This document shows, piece after piece, positions 17,973-26,250 of a stretch of 64,000 bases of DNA. Location of the stretch: NCBI GenBank assembly GCA_009777535.1, contig WRLP01000002.1, positions 101,090-165,089 of the forward strand, given 5' to 3'. Under the pieces are notes generated by a model. It was not told the DNA's origin. It did not search any database and saw only the letters and a program-made list of their open reading frames with translations. A program made the translations under genes and the position numbers. This stretch comes from Treponema sp. Its GTDB lineage: Bacteria > Spirochaetota > Spirochaetia > Treponematales > Breznakiellaceae. Each line of letters starts with the position of its first letter. The first letter of the stretch is position 1.

Positions 17973-20900
17973 CTAAAATGTCCAGTTTTTGCTTAAAGTA
18001 ATTGAATTATCGTTTACCCACCAGTTCTCAGGATGGGCGGGAATAAAATCCCAGCGAATACTGAAAAAGGGACTCTGCAATTCAACCCCGATATCCGGCT
18101 CAAACCGCAAGCCGCCCATGTTCAACTGATTCTCGTCATAACGCATGGAAAGCATTCCCTGTATGAACATATCGGCGCCAATGTACTTGCCGCCAAAAAC
18201 AGTTGTGTTATTAAAATAGTTACCTACCCTGCTGTTCCTGTCAATCGGGTTCTGCATGGCGGCGTTCAAAAAGGCGTTTTGTAAAACCTGGGTTCTAACA
18301 CTGAACATATCCAGATTCAGGAAATTTCTTATTTGCCTCTCCACCCGCCTTACAACCACAAATTGTGCCAGCAAATCAGCGGTGGAAGTCAGAAAAGCCC
18401 TTTGCATTGCATCAGAAGCTTCGTTGTCGGGGTTGCCAATAAGGTTTTGCCCCAATAATGCGAAAATTTCTACCTGAGACAGGCTTGGAGCGGATTCAAA
18501 GCGCGGAACGAAACTCAGCAGAGGCTCATTATCAACTATCAATGAGATTCTGACAGGCCCTTCATCAGTACGGTCGCGTACTTCTGCCCTGGTTGTAAGA
18601 CGGGGATTAAACCGCTGTTCATTTTCCCTAAAAACAAGATTCCCGCTTCGGATATAAAAACTGCGCTCAAAATAAAACAATTCGCCCGAGCGGATTCTTA
18701 CATCGCTGTTAATCGAATATGTCCCTGCCTGAGAATCCGCCGAAACATGCAGAATCGTTCCTATATCGGCATTGGCTCTGAGAATCGGAAATCTTGTATC
18801 AGGCCAGATGAACTCGACAGCCGGTCCGCTTGTAATCTGCATATTTACAACAAATGGAATTTTGGTTCCGGAAAACGGCGATCCGTCATTTATTATCATT
18901 CCGGTTTCTTCGGCAATAATTCCCATTTCGGCGTTATTTGCCAATAAATCCCCGGAAATATCAAAAGCCAAATTATCCATTGCGACTATAAGTTTACCGG
19001 CTGCATCACCATGTACGGCAAATCTGGTAATATCAAACCCAAAAGGTATTGGGCTTTCCCTTGGAACTGAAATCTCGATGCTGAAAATATTTGGTATCCA
19101 TCGGTCAAAACGGAACCATGCGGAAGCCGTACCCGCACCCCTGCCGACTGTTGCCTGTACCGGGCCGAAATTCATCTCATTGCCCTCGATATATACATTG
19201 AAGGGTACGGGCCTGATATCCTGGGTAACAAACAAAGGTATTTTGATACGAGCGCTGTTGATTCTGGCGCTGCCGAAGAATTCCGGATCTCCCAGCGGCC
19301 CCCTGATACTGACCTGGGCATTGCCATAACCGCCGCCGAGGGCAAAACCTTTTACAGGCGGGATTAGCGCCCACATGCCTCCCAGATCGACATAGATATC
19401 AGGGCAATGCACATCAATAAAATTGTCCTTTATGCTTCCAATGGCACTGCCCCGCACCGGTGAGGGCCCGGCAACAGCCGCATAAATATTTCCATCCCTG
19501 TCGAGCTGAAGACGGAGCATATCCTTTGGACCTCCGGAAACAGAAAACGCCCCATAATTATTCGAAAATAAAATATCAAAGGGTTCATCGGAAACTATAT
19601 CTGCGTATTGGAAACTTTCGACATGAATAACACCATCGACAGAATTCAGAATATGCCTGATATCCACCCATGAATCAACCGGCTTGAATTTGGCGTCCAT
19701 ATTAAGAAGTCCGTCCAATCCGATTTCTTTTATCCGGCCAAAAATAATAGTGTCGTCAATGAATAAATTCCCGCCGCGGCTTAAACTCAGCAAAGGCATT
19801 AGTGTTTTAATTCCGGCTGTATCAAGCTGTAAATTCTGGATTGTAAATTCATCTGCGTCAAGTTTTGCCACAGCCGACGCCTGAAAATCAATTTCATTTA
19901 TTCTTGCATAAAGTGAGTTAAGGTTAAGAAGTGCAGAAAAATCATCAGGTGAATTCTGCGAGATTCTGAGGACTCCATCAATCCCTGTTTTTCCCATTTT
20001 TCCGGTCAGCCTGTCGAGCCTCATTCCGGTAACCGACATCAAAAGATCAAATTGTCCGTCGTTCCTGCTGCAATCAAGGTAATAATGCTCGTTTCTTTCC
20101 GGTCCTTCAGCTATACCGGCTGTTCCGCTTAATTCAGAAAAATTCCCCGACCAGGAAAAATTAACATTTCCAAATAGAGGACCGATACCGTCGCTATAAT
20201 GCAGAACAGGAATACTAAGACCGCTTTGATCAGCGCTTCCTGAAACCCGTAAATTCCCCAAACCGGCAGGCCCGGCTATATCCCTGATTTCCAAATTATC
20301 GACATCAAATGTCCAGAAATCTTTTGAGTCATAACGAATTGATGCATAAAAGCTTACGTAGGCATTATTATCCCGTATGGGGATCGTTATATTCAGTGCC
20401 TCGAAATAACCCGAATACGCGCCGGTATTCGATGTACTGATAAATGCATGAAGGCCGTGGGAGCCGTGGATGCTTAAAGTGTTGCGATCCAAAAGACGTC
20501 CATTCATATACCAGAAAATATCATTATAATTTGCAGTAATTGTAAAATCGATATCGGTAGGATTGGAAAAATCTGCGTTTGCGGAATAAGACAATATCCT
20601 GCCTTCGTTAATAAAACTGCCTTCATTCAGAACAAAAAACTGATCCGTGCCGGAGAGGGAAAAAATACTGCGCGGGCCGTTTTCTCTTGTCTCGAATGCA
20701 ATTATAAAATTCGGAGTATTATACATAACATTTTTGAAATCCGTTGTAAAAAAGATCTCGGTTGTTACAGAAGCATTACGCAAATAAGACATTGCATAAG
20801 CAGGCATGACTGATTTTCGCACAAATGGCTGTAAAAAATTAACCATATCCGCAGGAGAAAAAGAATCTATTGACAGGCGGGCTTCCAGCCGCTGCGGTTC

Positions 20901-22418
20901 ATGAGCCATAAAAGCTTCCAAACTTATTGTTCCCTGTGTTTCCCTGCCGTATACAGTATTCCAAAAACGTGAAATATTAACAGAAAAGCCCAGTTCTTCT
21001 TCTCCGGTTACGACGGAAATATTCATAATGTCCATTGTCATCTTTCCCAAAATGACATCCTCGCCGGATATTTTAATTTCACCATCCCGGGTGCTTACTT
21101 TAAATTCGGCTGTAATATTTTCCCGTCCCGTAAGGCTGAAACCATCGAAATTGAATACTCCGTCAGGCGCAACAGGATTGTGTGCGATACTTCCGTCGAA
21201 TCCTAAACTTCCGGTAAACAATCTTTCTTCATTTTCCACACCTTGTCGGGTGGCAGGTACAGAAGAGAAACGAAACTCATCAATAACCGTAATGTTTTCA
21301 TCACCGCTGACACGAATTTCAAATGAATCTCCAGAGCCGCCCGGCCCCCTGCCCGCAATATCAATGTTATAACTCATTACACCGCCGTTGCGCGAAAACG
21401 CGGCGCTGCCGGCTACCCTCTGGTTCAGATGCCGGTTACCCGCCTTCCATCTTCCGGAAAGACTGAACAAGTCAGCCGGCACCATATTAAGGCATTCAAA
21501 GCCGGCATCCATATTTCCGTTAATAAAACTATAGTTCAGATAACAGTCAAGAGGCGATTCTTCGCGTAACATTCGGATGGCAAGACTCTCTTTGTTCAGA
21601 AACAGGCCCAGGGAAACGGGATTTAGCCTTATAAGGGACTCCTGCTCTGTGCCGGACTGTGTAGAAATATTAATCGTTGCACTGCCCTCTTCCAGATCAG
21701 GTGTAAAGAGACCGCTTAAACTTACATCAGTACCGGCGCTGATTGGCCTTCTTAACGGGCTCGCCAGTAACAGATCGGTTTTCAGTCTGCTGTTAACTGT
21801 AATTCTTCTGTCATCGGAATGAAGCTCCAAATTAGCGCCGCTTATTTGATACAGAAATATCGAGTCCTGAATATTGAAAGAACCATTAATAATCTGAAAA
21901 TCCATGCGTGCGGGTAAATGACTTTTTATTTCCTGGAATAGCTTACTATCTGCATCCGGGCTTTCTTCCCGAACCGGAGAAAAAAGCTCAATAATGTCCC
22001 TGTCTTTTTTTGAATCGAGATTGATCAGGGGACGATCAAGCTGAACCCCCCTTACCGCCGTATTTTTTCTTAAAACAAGATCCAGCAGGGAAAAAGAAAT
22101 TCGCATCCTGTATACAGACAGGGTTGGCTGATTTTCATCGTTTGGCTCCTTCTCCAAAATACGCACATTCCGTATGTCGAAAGAGCCGAAGAGAGAAGGC
22201 CGGATCGATGAATAGCGTATTTCCCTGCCGATAACGCTTTCCGCCCTGACAACAAGGCCGTCGCGAATGTGCGTCATTCCCCGATGAAGAGCCTGCTGAA
22301 GCGGCCTGAAGGCAAATACCGTCAGAAATACAAGCACGGTAAAAACCGCGATTTGTATAAAAACGGAGCGGGAAAATATCATTTTTCTGCTTTTTTCAGT
22401 AAAAAAAGACATCGACAT
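17973..22418 (-). CDS. tamB: TamB/DUF490-type inner-membrane translocation and assembly protein
   Basis: A 1481-residue protein with one N-terminal membrane segment (about residues 14-36) and a very long, beta-rich periplasmic part of the AsmA/TamB type, ending in the conserved DUF490 domain (about residues 1000-1481; for example INSDVRIRSGELFYFERSFYIRSGNLVFRENEQRFNPRLTTRAEV, shortened here to its key parts RSGNLVF and FNPRLTTRAEV). Proteins of this group bridge the periplasm and have roles in outer-membrane protein assembly and phospholipid transport. The adjacency to bamA supports a joint function. There is no separate tamA; BamA may be the only Omp85 partner. The start follows AAGGA and a promoter with an extended -10. 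Confidence 0.92.
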   Translation of the reverse strand: MSMSFFTEKSRKMIFSRSVFIQIAVFTVLVFLTVFAFRPLQQALHRGMTHIRDGLVVRAESVIGREIRYSSIRPSLFGSFDIRNVRILEKEPNDENQPTLSVYRMRISFSLLDLVLRKNTAVRGVQLDRPLINLDSKKDRDIIELFSPVREESPDADSKLFQEIKSHLPARMDFQIINGSFNIQDSIFLYQISGANLELHSDDRRITVNSRLKTDLLLASPLRRPISAGTDVSLSGLFTPDLEEGSATINISTQSGTEQESLIRLNPVSLGLFLNKESLAIRMLREESPLDCYLNYSFINGNMDAGFECLNMVPADLFSLSGRWKAGNRHLNQRVAGSAAFSRNGGVMSYNIDIAGRGPGGSGDSFEIRVSGDENITVIDEFRFSSVPATRQGVENEERLFTGSLGFDGSIAHNPVAPDGVFNFDGFSLTGRENITAEFKVSTRDGEIKISGEDVILGKMTMDIMNISVVTGEEELGFSVNISRFWNTVYGRETQGTISLEAFMAHEPQRLEARLSIDSFSPADMVNFLQPFVRKSVMPAYAMSYLRNASVTTEIFFTTDFKNVMYNTPNFIIAFETRENGPRSIFSLSGTDQFFVLNEGSFINEGRILSYSANADFSNPTDIDFTITANYNDIFWYMNGRLLDRNTLSIHGSHGLHAFISTSNTGAYSGYFEALNITIPIRDNNAYVSFYASIRYDSKDFWTFDVDNLEIRDIAGPAGLGNLRVSGSADQSGLSIPVLHYSDGIGPLFGNVNFSWSGNFSELSGTAGIAEGPERNEHYYLDCSRNDGQFDLLMSVTGMRLDRLTGKMGKTGIDGVLRISQNSPDDFSALLNLNSLYARINEIDFQASAVAKLDADEFTIQNLQLDTAGIKTLMPLLSLSRGGNLFIDDTIIFGRIKEIGLDGLLNMDAKFKPVDSWVDIRHILNSVDGVIHVESFQYADIVSDEPFDILFSNNYGAFSVSGGPKDMLRLQLDRDGNIYAAVAGPSPVRGSAIGSIKDNFIDVHCPDIYVDLGGMWALIPPVKGFALGGGYGNAQVSIRGPLGDPEFFGSARINSARIKIPLFVTQDIRPVPFNVYIEGNEMNFGPVQATVGRGAGTASAWFRFDRWIPNIFSIEISVPRESPIPFGFDITRFAVHGDAAGKLIVAMDNLAFDISGDLLANNAEMGIIAEETGMIINDGSPFSGTKIPFVVNMQITSGPAVEFIWPDTRFPILRANADIGTILHVSADSQAGTYSINSDVRIRSGELFYFERSFYIRSGNLVFRENEQRFNPRLTTRAEVRDRTDEGPVRISLIVDNEPLLSFVPRFESAPSLSQVEIFALLGQNLIGNPDNEASDAMQRAFLTSTADLLAQFVVVRRVERQIRNFLNLDMFSVRTQVLQNAFLNAAMQNPIDRNSRVGNYFNNTTVFGGKYIGADMFIQGMLSMRYDENQLNMGGLRFEPDIGVELQSPFFSIRWDFIPAHPENWWVNDNSITLSKNWTF

Positions 22419-22441
22419 TCCTTAATTGCACGACTACACCT

Positions 22442-22450
22442 ATTATAACA
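22442..22450 (-). promoter_or_regulatory. Extended -10 promoter for tamB-bamA-ompH-mutS
   Basis: Minus strand TGTTATAAT: a perfect TATAAT (22442-22447) preceded by TG one base away. The -35 region is weak, as expected for an extended -10. It lies 23 bases before the tamB ATG and leaves room for the AAGGA ribosome-binding site, unlike the leaderless-type promoters elsewhere in the window. Confidence 0.55.
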
Positions 22451-22528
22451 TAATTAAACGACAATGGTATCGGAAAAAGCCCATTAAGTTGAAATTATCG
22501 GCTATTTCGTGGTACCTTGTACGGGCCA

Positions 22529-23155
22529 ATGAAGCTAATTCCAAATTTCGTAGTCCTTGAAGGGGGCGATGGAAGCGGTACAACAAGCCAAATATCGCTT
22601 CTGAAAGACCATTTTGAAAAAATCCCCAATCCGGCTTTTTTCCCGACGTTTGAGCCAACCGATGGGCAAATAGGCAGGTTAATACGCGCCGCCCTAAAAA
22701 AAGAGATATTCCTGAAGCCGGATACAATGGCCATGCTTTTTACCGCTGATCGCAATGAACACCTATACAGCCAAAACGGCATAATAGAGCGCTGTACAAG
22801 GGGCGAATTAGTGGTTTGCGACCGTTATGTACTGTCTTCCCTTGTGTATCAGGGCATTGAATGCGGCGACGAAGTCCCTCTGGCTTTAAACAGCCGCTTC
22901 CCCGCTCCAGAATTGCTCCTTTATTTCGACCTGGAGCCCGCAATAGCCTTCGAGAGGCTAAAAAGCCGCCAATCCCATGAAATCTATGAATACCCGGAAT
23001 TTCAGGCAAAAGTCCGAGAAAAATACCTGGCGCTTTTGGGAATTTATCGGGAATCCGGTGCCAGGATCGAAGTCATTGATGCTTCTAAAACACAGCAGGA
23101 GGTCTTTTCCCGGGTGTGGAGCGCATTGAGCAAAATGCCGATATTCAAACAATGA
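22529..23155 (+). CDS. tmk: Thymidylate kinase (dTMP kinase) with variant P loop
   Basis: Tmk phosphorylates dTMP to dTDP for DNA synthesis. The 208-residue protein has the expected fold markers: P loop EGGDGSGTTSQ (residues 11-21), dTMP-binding DRYVLSSLVYQG with the DR motif, the substrate-binding FEPTDGQIGRLIRAAL, and FDLEPAIAFERLKSR. The P loop departs from GxxGxGKT: Thr18 stands where the nucleotide-binding Lys is expected. A TTG at 22517 would add four residues but ATG at 22529 gives the normal N-terminus. No Shine-Dalgarno sequence is seen. A weak promoter (TTGAAA 22489-22494, 18 bp, TACCTT 22513-22518) would give a leader of about four bases. The stop overlaps the next start (ATGA). 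Confidence 0.92.
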   Translation: MKLIPNFVVLEGGDGSGTTSQISLLKDHFEKIPNPAFFPTFEPTDGQIGRLIRAALKKEIFLKPDTMAMLFTADRNEHLYSQNGIIERCTRGELVVCDRYVLSSLVYQGIECGDEVPLALNSRFPAPELLLYFDLEPAIAFERLKSRQSHEIYEYPEFQAKVREKYLALLGIYRESGARIEVIDASKTQQEVFSRVWSALSKMPIFKQ

Positions 23156-23760
23156 GGAAATTTGTCTCTTTTACGGCGCTTCTGGCTTTTTTAGCGGCAG
23201 CCGCGCCTGTAAGTGCCTATTTTGTTACCTATAAGGAACAGTATTACAGACTCTTTCACCTTCACTATATTCAATACCCCGACGATACCATGGAAAATAT
23301 TTACTGGCTCGAAAAGGCCATGCAGGCCGATTTCTGCAACCCTCTTTATGCACTGGCATTGATTGAGAATGAAATCCAGTATGAAAAATACCGTTATCTT
23401 TTCAACATGCACATCAATCTGAAAATGATTGAACAGTACCTTTTTTTGGGAAACAAATGGAACAAGCGCAATGCGTATTTCTATAACGCTCCCTGGAGAG
23501 AACAAAACCTGGAAAGCCTTGAAACCGCTGAAACCTGTTTCCGCACCGCCCTTTTTTATTGGGAAGAAGCAAAATCCTGGGCAGAAAAAGCCCGGGTCGG
23601 CCGGTTTCGTTGGATAAATTTACAGAAAATTCAGTTCTGGGAAGATGAGGCTTTCAGAATGGAAAATGGTTCCCTGGACTACGGTAAAACCATAAACCGT
23701 GAGCTTAATCTGCTTGAAAAAGTCAGGGAAAGATTTCAGGCAATGGGCGGGGAGAATTAG
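23152..23760 (+). CDS. Exported protein of unknown function, co-transcribed with tmk
   Basis: I do not recognise a named family. The 202-residue protein has a clear signal peptide (MRKFVSFTALLAFLAAAAPVSA) and then a helix-rich, aromatic-rich body: YYRLFHLHYIQYPDDTM, NIYWLEKAMQADFCNPLYAL, and ETAETCFRTALFYWEEAKSW, which has a TPR-like pattern. There is no lipobox. It probably acts in the periplasm or stays at the membrane through its uncut signal. The ATG overlaps the tmk stop (ATGA), so the two are translationally coupled; a longer frame from 23116 would only add out-of-context residues. It ends 53 bases before the HigA-like gene. Confidence 0.75.
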   Translation: MRKFVSFTALLAFLAAAAPVSAYFVTYKEQYYRLFHLHYIQYPDDTMENIYWLEKAMQADFCNPLYALALIENEIQYEKYRYLFNMHINLKMIEQYLFLGNKWNKRNAYFYNAPWREQNLESLETAETCFRTALFYWEEAKSWAEKARVGRFRWINLQKIQFWEDEAFRMENGSLDYGKTINRELNLLEKVRERFQAMGGEN

Positions 23761-23763
23761 CAC

Positions 23764-23792
23764 TGGACAAAGTGTCGTTTAAAGATTAGTAT
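23764..23792 (+). promoter_or_regulatory. Promoter of the HigA-like gene
   Basis: TGGACA (23764-23769, 5/6), 17-bp spacer, TAGTAT (23787-23792, 4/6). The palindrome GACAaagTGTC (23766-23776) overlaps the -35 and is a plausible operator for autoregulation by the XRE-type protein it precedes. The start codon follows at 23814 after AAGGAGAG. Confidence 0.5.
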
Positions 23793-23813
23793 ATTCAGTA
23801 ATAAGGAGAGATT

Positions 23814-24125
23814 ATGCCTAAATCCATTCAATCACCAGGAAGCGTTTTAAATTTATTTTTACGCGGTTATAGCCTGAATCCAACAAGCCTTTCAAAACAG
23901 ATAAAATTAAGTCAGGCGACTGTAAGGTTAATAGCTCTTGATAAAACAAGAATTTCTGTATCTGTAGCCATGAGGCTCGCAAAGTTTTTTAAAATGAAAC
24001 CGGAGTATTGGCTGAATTTACAAACCCAGTATGATTTATATCTTGCCGATTCCAACGCTAAACTGAAAAAGTTGATTAAGTCCATACCGACAGCTAAAAA
24101 GCCAAAAGCGCTTTCGCACCGTTAA
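23814..24125 (+). CDS. HigA-like XRE-family antitoxin/regulator, no toxin partner
   Basis: A 103-residue helix-turn-helix protein. The HTH covers about residues 20-65 (LNPTSLSKQIKLSQATVRLIALDKTRISVSVAMRLAKFF), and the following MKPEYWLNLQTQYDLYLA is the signature of HigA-type antitoxins, which bind their promoter and neutralise a RelE-like mRNA nuclease. No toxin gene is present on either side: only 53 bases precede it and ligA converges on it 31 bases downstream. It may be a remnant of a toxin-antitoxin pair or a stand-alone regulator. It has its own promoter and a strong ribosome-binding site. Confidence 0.85.
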   Translation: MPKSIQSPGSVLNLFLRGYSLNPTSLSKQIKLSQATVRLIALDKTRISVSVAMRLAKFFKMKPEYWLNLQTQYDLYLADSNAKLKKLIKSIPTAKKPKALSHR

Positions 24126-24156
24126 AACCTGTTTAGGCAAGCGGCAAAAAAATAAC

Positions 24157-26187
24157 TTAAAATAATTCTCCCTGTTCCCATTCCTGCCGTTCTTTCTTTT
24201 CGGTTTTTTGTAGCATTGCAAGGAATTCTTCCTCGTCAATAATACGGACGCCCAGGCTTTTGGCTTTTTTGTTTTTTGCGGAGCCTGAGCCCGGGTCATT
24301 TGTTACAAGGTAGGAAAGCTCTTTTACAACAGCGGATTTTGCCAACGCTCCGAGCGCTTTTATTTTTTCTTCGGCTTCGCCGCGTTTCATTGATTTCAGC
24401 TCACCTGTAAAACAAAATGATAATCCGCGCAAGGGCGCCGCTTCCGCTGGTGGAGAAAGCCTTATGCTTATTATTCCGGTTTTAAGGACATTATCCATCT
24501 GTGCTGTTGTTTCCCTTAGTCCCTCGATAATAACAGAAGCCGTGATCTTTCCCAAACCGTGAACAGAAGCTATTTCTTCTGCAGTTGAGGCACGGAGTTT
24601 TTCCAGCGTGTCAAAACCGGCTGAAACAACTTTTTCCATGGTTGTTTCGGCAATGCCCTCCAGATCAAAGCCTGCAATAAAAGCCGCAAGTGATAGCTCA
24701 CGTTTAGTATTTATATGGCGTATAACCTTGGAAGCAGAAAGAGTTCCCATTCTCTCAAACTCCGCGAGCTCCTCTGTAGTAAGGGTATATAATTCATGAA
24801 TATACCTTACCCGTTTTTTTTCAAAAAGCTGTAAAATCAGTTTTTCACCAAGTTCACGAATATCCAGCACGGAAACCCATTTTTCCAGCCTGTGCAATAA
24901 ACGCTTGGGGCAGTTCTGGTTCGGACAATAGAGCCTGGTTCCTGCATCCAGTAACAAAGTTTCGCACGCCGAGCAAATTTTCGGATAGACTATATCATTT
25001 AGTTTTTCCGGTATTTTTTGCGGCGGTAAAGCTCCTTCAGGAGCCAAACCTTCGATTTTGGGGATTATTTCCCCGCGTTTTACAACAGATACAACAGAGC
25101 CGATTTTCAATTCCATGGCGCGAATTAAATCGGGATTGTTAAGGTTTGCGCGCTGTACAGTTGTCCCCGCTATGCGCACAGGATCAATGATACCTATTGG
25201 GGTGTATGTCGCCCCTGATTCGCTCCACTTTACCTCGCGCAGAATACTGAAAGCTGTTTCCAGTTCGAACTTGAAGGCGATTTGTTTTTCCGGCTTTGCC
25301 CGCCGCATATCCGCCGCATCAATTTCAATATCTTTTACGACAAGACCGTCAATATCAAAAGGTAAAGTTTCTCTTTTTTTTGATACTTCGTCTCTATACG
25401 CAACTATTTCACCGGCGGCGTAAAAAACCCTCGTCTCGGTTATCATGAACCCCCTGTCTCTTAACCACTCGATTTTTTTTAATTCATTCTTAAAATAAAC
25501 ATCACCTTCTGTTCCGGCGGCATCATAAACAACAAGCTGAAGGTCCTCGCAGCCAATGGAATCCTTGCGTCTCATAATTCCATTCGCAGCATTTCGGCAG
25601 TTTGCCTTATCAGTATATTTTTCCTGCCAAACTTCACGAAAAAGTATTACTTCGCCCCTGACGCCGCCGGAAAAAGGAATGTCCAGTTTCGGTAGAACAC
25701 CAGCCATGGCAAGGGCATTGGCCGTTATATCGTCTCCAATAATTCCATCGCCCCTTGTTACAGCCTTTGTTAAATGCCCGCTTTTATACTGTAATTCCAG
25801 ACTGGCGCCGTCCAGTTTGTACTGCGCTAAAAACCTTTTGGTTAACCGGGTTCTATTATTAGTTAACGAATATTTCGTTTCCTCTATATCGGTATTTTTT
25901 TGGGTATCAAGCCCCATTTTTTGCGCCCAAACCATAAATTCTTCATGGTTTGCGGCCTTTTCCTGACTACCCATTGGAATAATATGCCTTGCCTTTGGGA
26001 ATCCATCCACTCCCCTGCCTGTTCCAACCTTCCTTAAAACGTGGTTGTCAGGGGCAATCTGCTTTAGTTCGTCCCATAGCAGATCAAACTCGCTGTCAGA
26101 AATTTCAGCTTCTCCATCATAGTAAGAGCCCTGATATTTTTGTATGAGCCGTTCAAGTTCGGCTGCCCGTTCTCCACTGTTATTCAT
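24157..26187 (-). CDS. ligA: NAD-dependent DNA ligase LigA
   Basis: LigA seals nicks in replication and repair using NAD. The 676-residue protein has domain Ia for NMN binding (YYDGEAEISDSEFDLLWDEL, about residues 19-38), the adenylation domain with the active-site Lys in YKLDGASLEL, the OB domain, a four-Cys zinc finger (CSACE ... YCPNQNCPKR), helix-hairpin-helix repeats (for example VHGLGKITASVI) and a C-terminal BRCT domain (LSFCFTGEL ... LGVRIIDEEEFL). All parts are present. There is an insertion rich in Asn and Thr between domains Ia and the adenylation site (about residues 100-120). The gene diverges from the peptide-binding lipoprotein; TATAAT ends 6 bases before its ATG. Confidence 0.97.
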   Translation of the reverse strand: MNNSGERAAELERLIQKYQGSYYDGEAEISDSEFDLLWDELKQIAPDNHVLRKVGTGRGVDGFPKARHIIPMGSQEKAANHEEFMVWAQKMGLDTQKNTDIEETKYSLTNNRTRLTKRFLAQYKLDGASLELQYKSGHLTKAVTRGDGIIGDDITANALAMAGVLPKLDIPFSGGVRGEVILFREVWQEKYTDKANCRNAANGIMRRKDSIGCEDLQLVVYDAAGTEGDVYFKNELKKIEWLRDRGFMITETRVFYAAGEIVAYRDEVSKKRETLPFDIDGLVVKDIEIDAADMRRAKPEKQIAFKFELETAFSILREVKWSESGATYTPIGIIDPVRIAGTTVQRANLNNPDLIRAMELKIGSVVSVVKRGEIIPKIEGLAPEGALPPQKIPEKLNDIVYPKICSACETLLLDAGTRLYCPNQNCPKRLLHRLEKWVSVLDIRELGEKLILQLFEKKRVRYIHELYTLTTEELAEFERMGTLSASKVIRHINTKRELSLAAFIAGFDLEGIAETTMEKVVSAGFDTLEKLRASTAEEIASVHGLGKITASVIIEGLRETTAQMDNVLKTGIISIRLSPPAEAAPLRGLSFCFTGELKSMKRGEAEEKIKALGALAKSAVVKELSYLVTNDPGSGSAKNKKAKSLGVRIIDEEEFLAMLQKTEKKERQEWEQGELF

Positions 26188-26193
26188 ACGGCC

Positions 26194-26199
26194 ATTATA
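26194..26199 (-). promoter_or_regulatory. -10 element (TATAAT) of ligA, 6 bases from its start codon
   Basis: Minus strand TATAAT is a perfect match and ends 6 bases before the ligA ATG at 26187. There is no Shine-Dalgarno sequence between them and no good -35. The predicted transcript would begin at the start codon. Confidence 0.5.
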
Positions 26200-26215
26200 G
26201 CTATTTTTAGTATCA

Positions 26216-26244
26216 TTGACTTCTGCCTTCAGGGCATTTATTAT
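26216..26244 (+). promoter_or_regulatory. Promoter of the peptide-binding lipoprotein gene
   Basis: TTGACT (26216-26221, 5/6), 17-bp spacer, TATTAT (26239-26244, 5/6), ending 6 bases before the ATG at 26251. This is one of the best promoters of the leaderless type in the window. It is divergent from ligA. Confidence 0.65.
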
Positions 26245-26250
26245 TGAACA

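Noticed and set aside
18772..19329. 185-codon plus-strand open frame
   Set aside because: Antisense shadow of tamB; no start signals.
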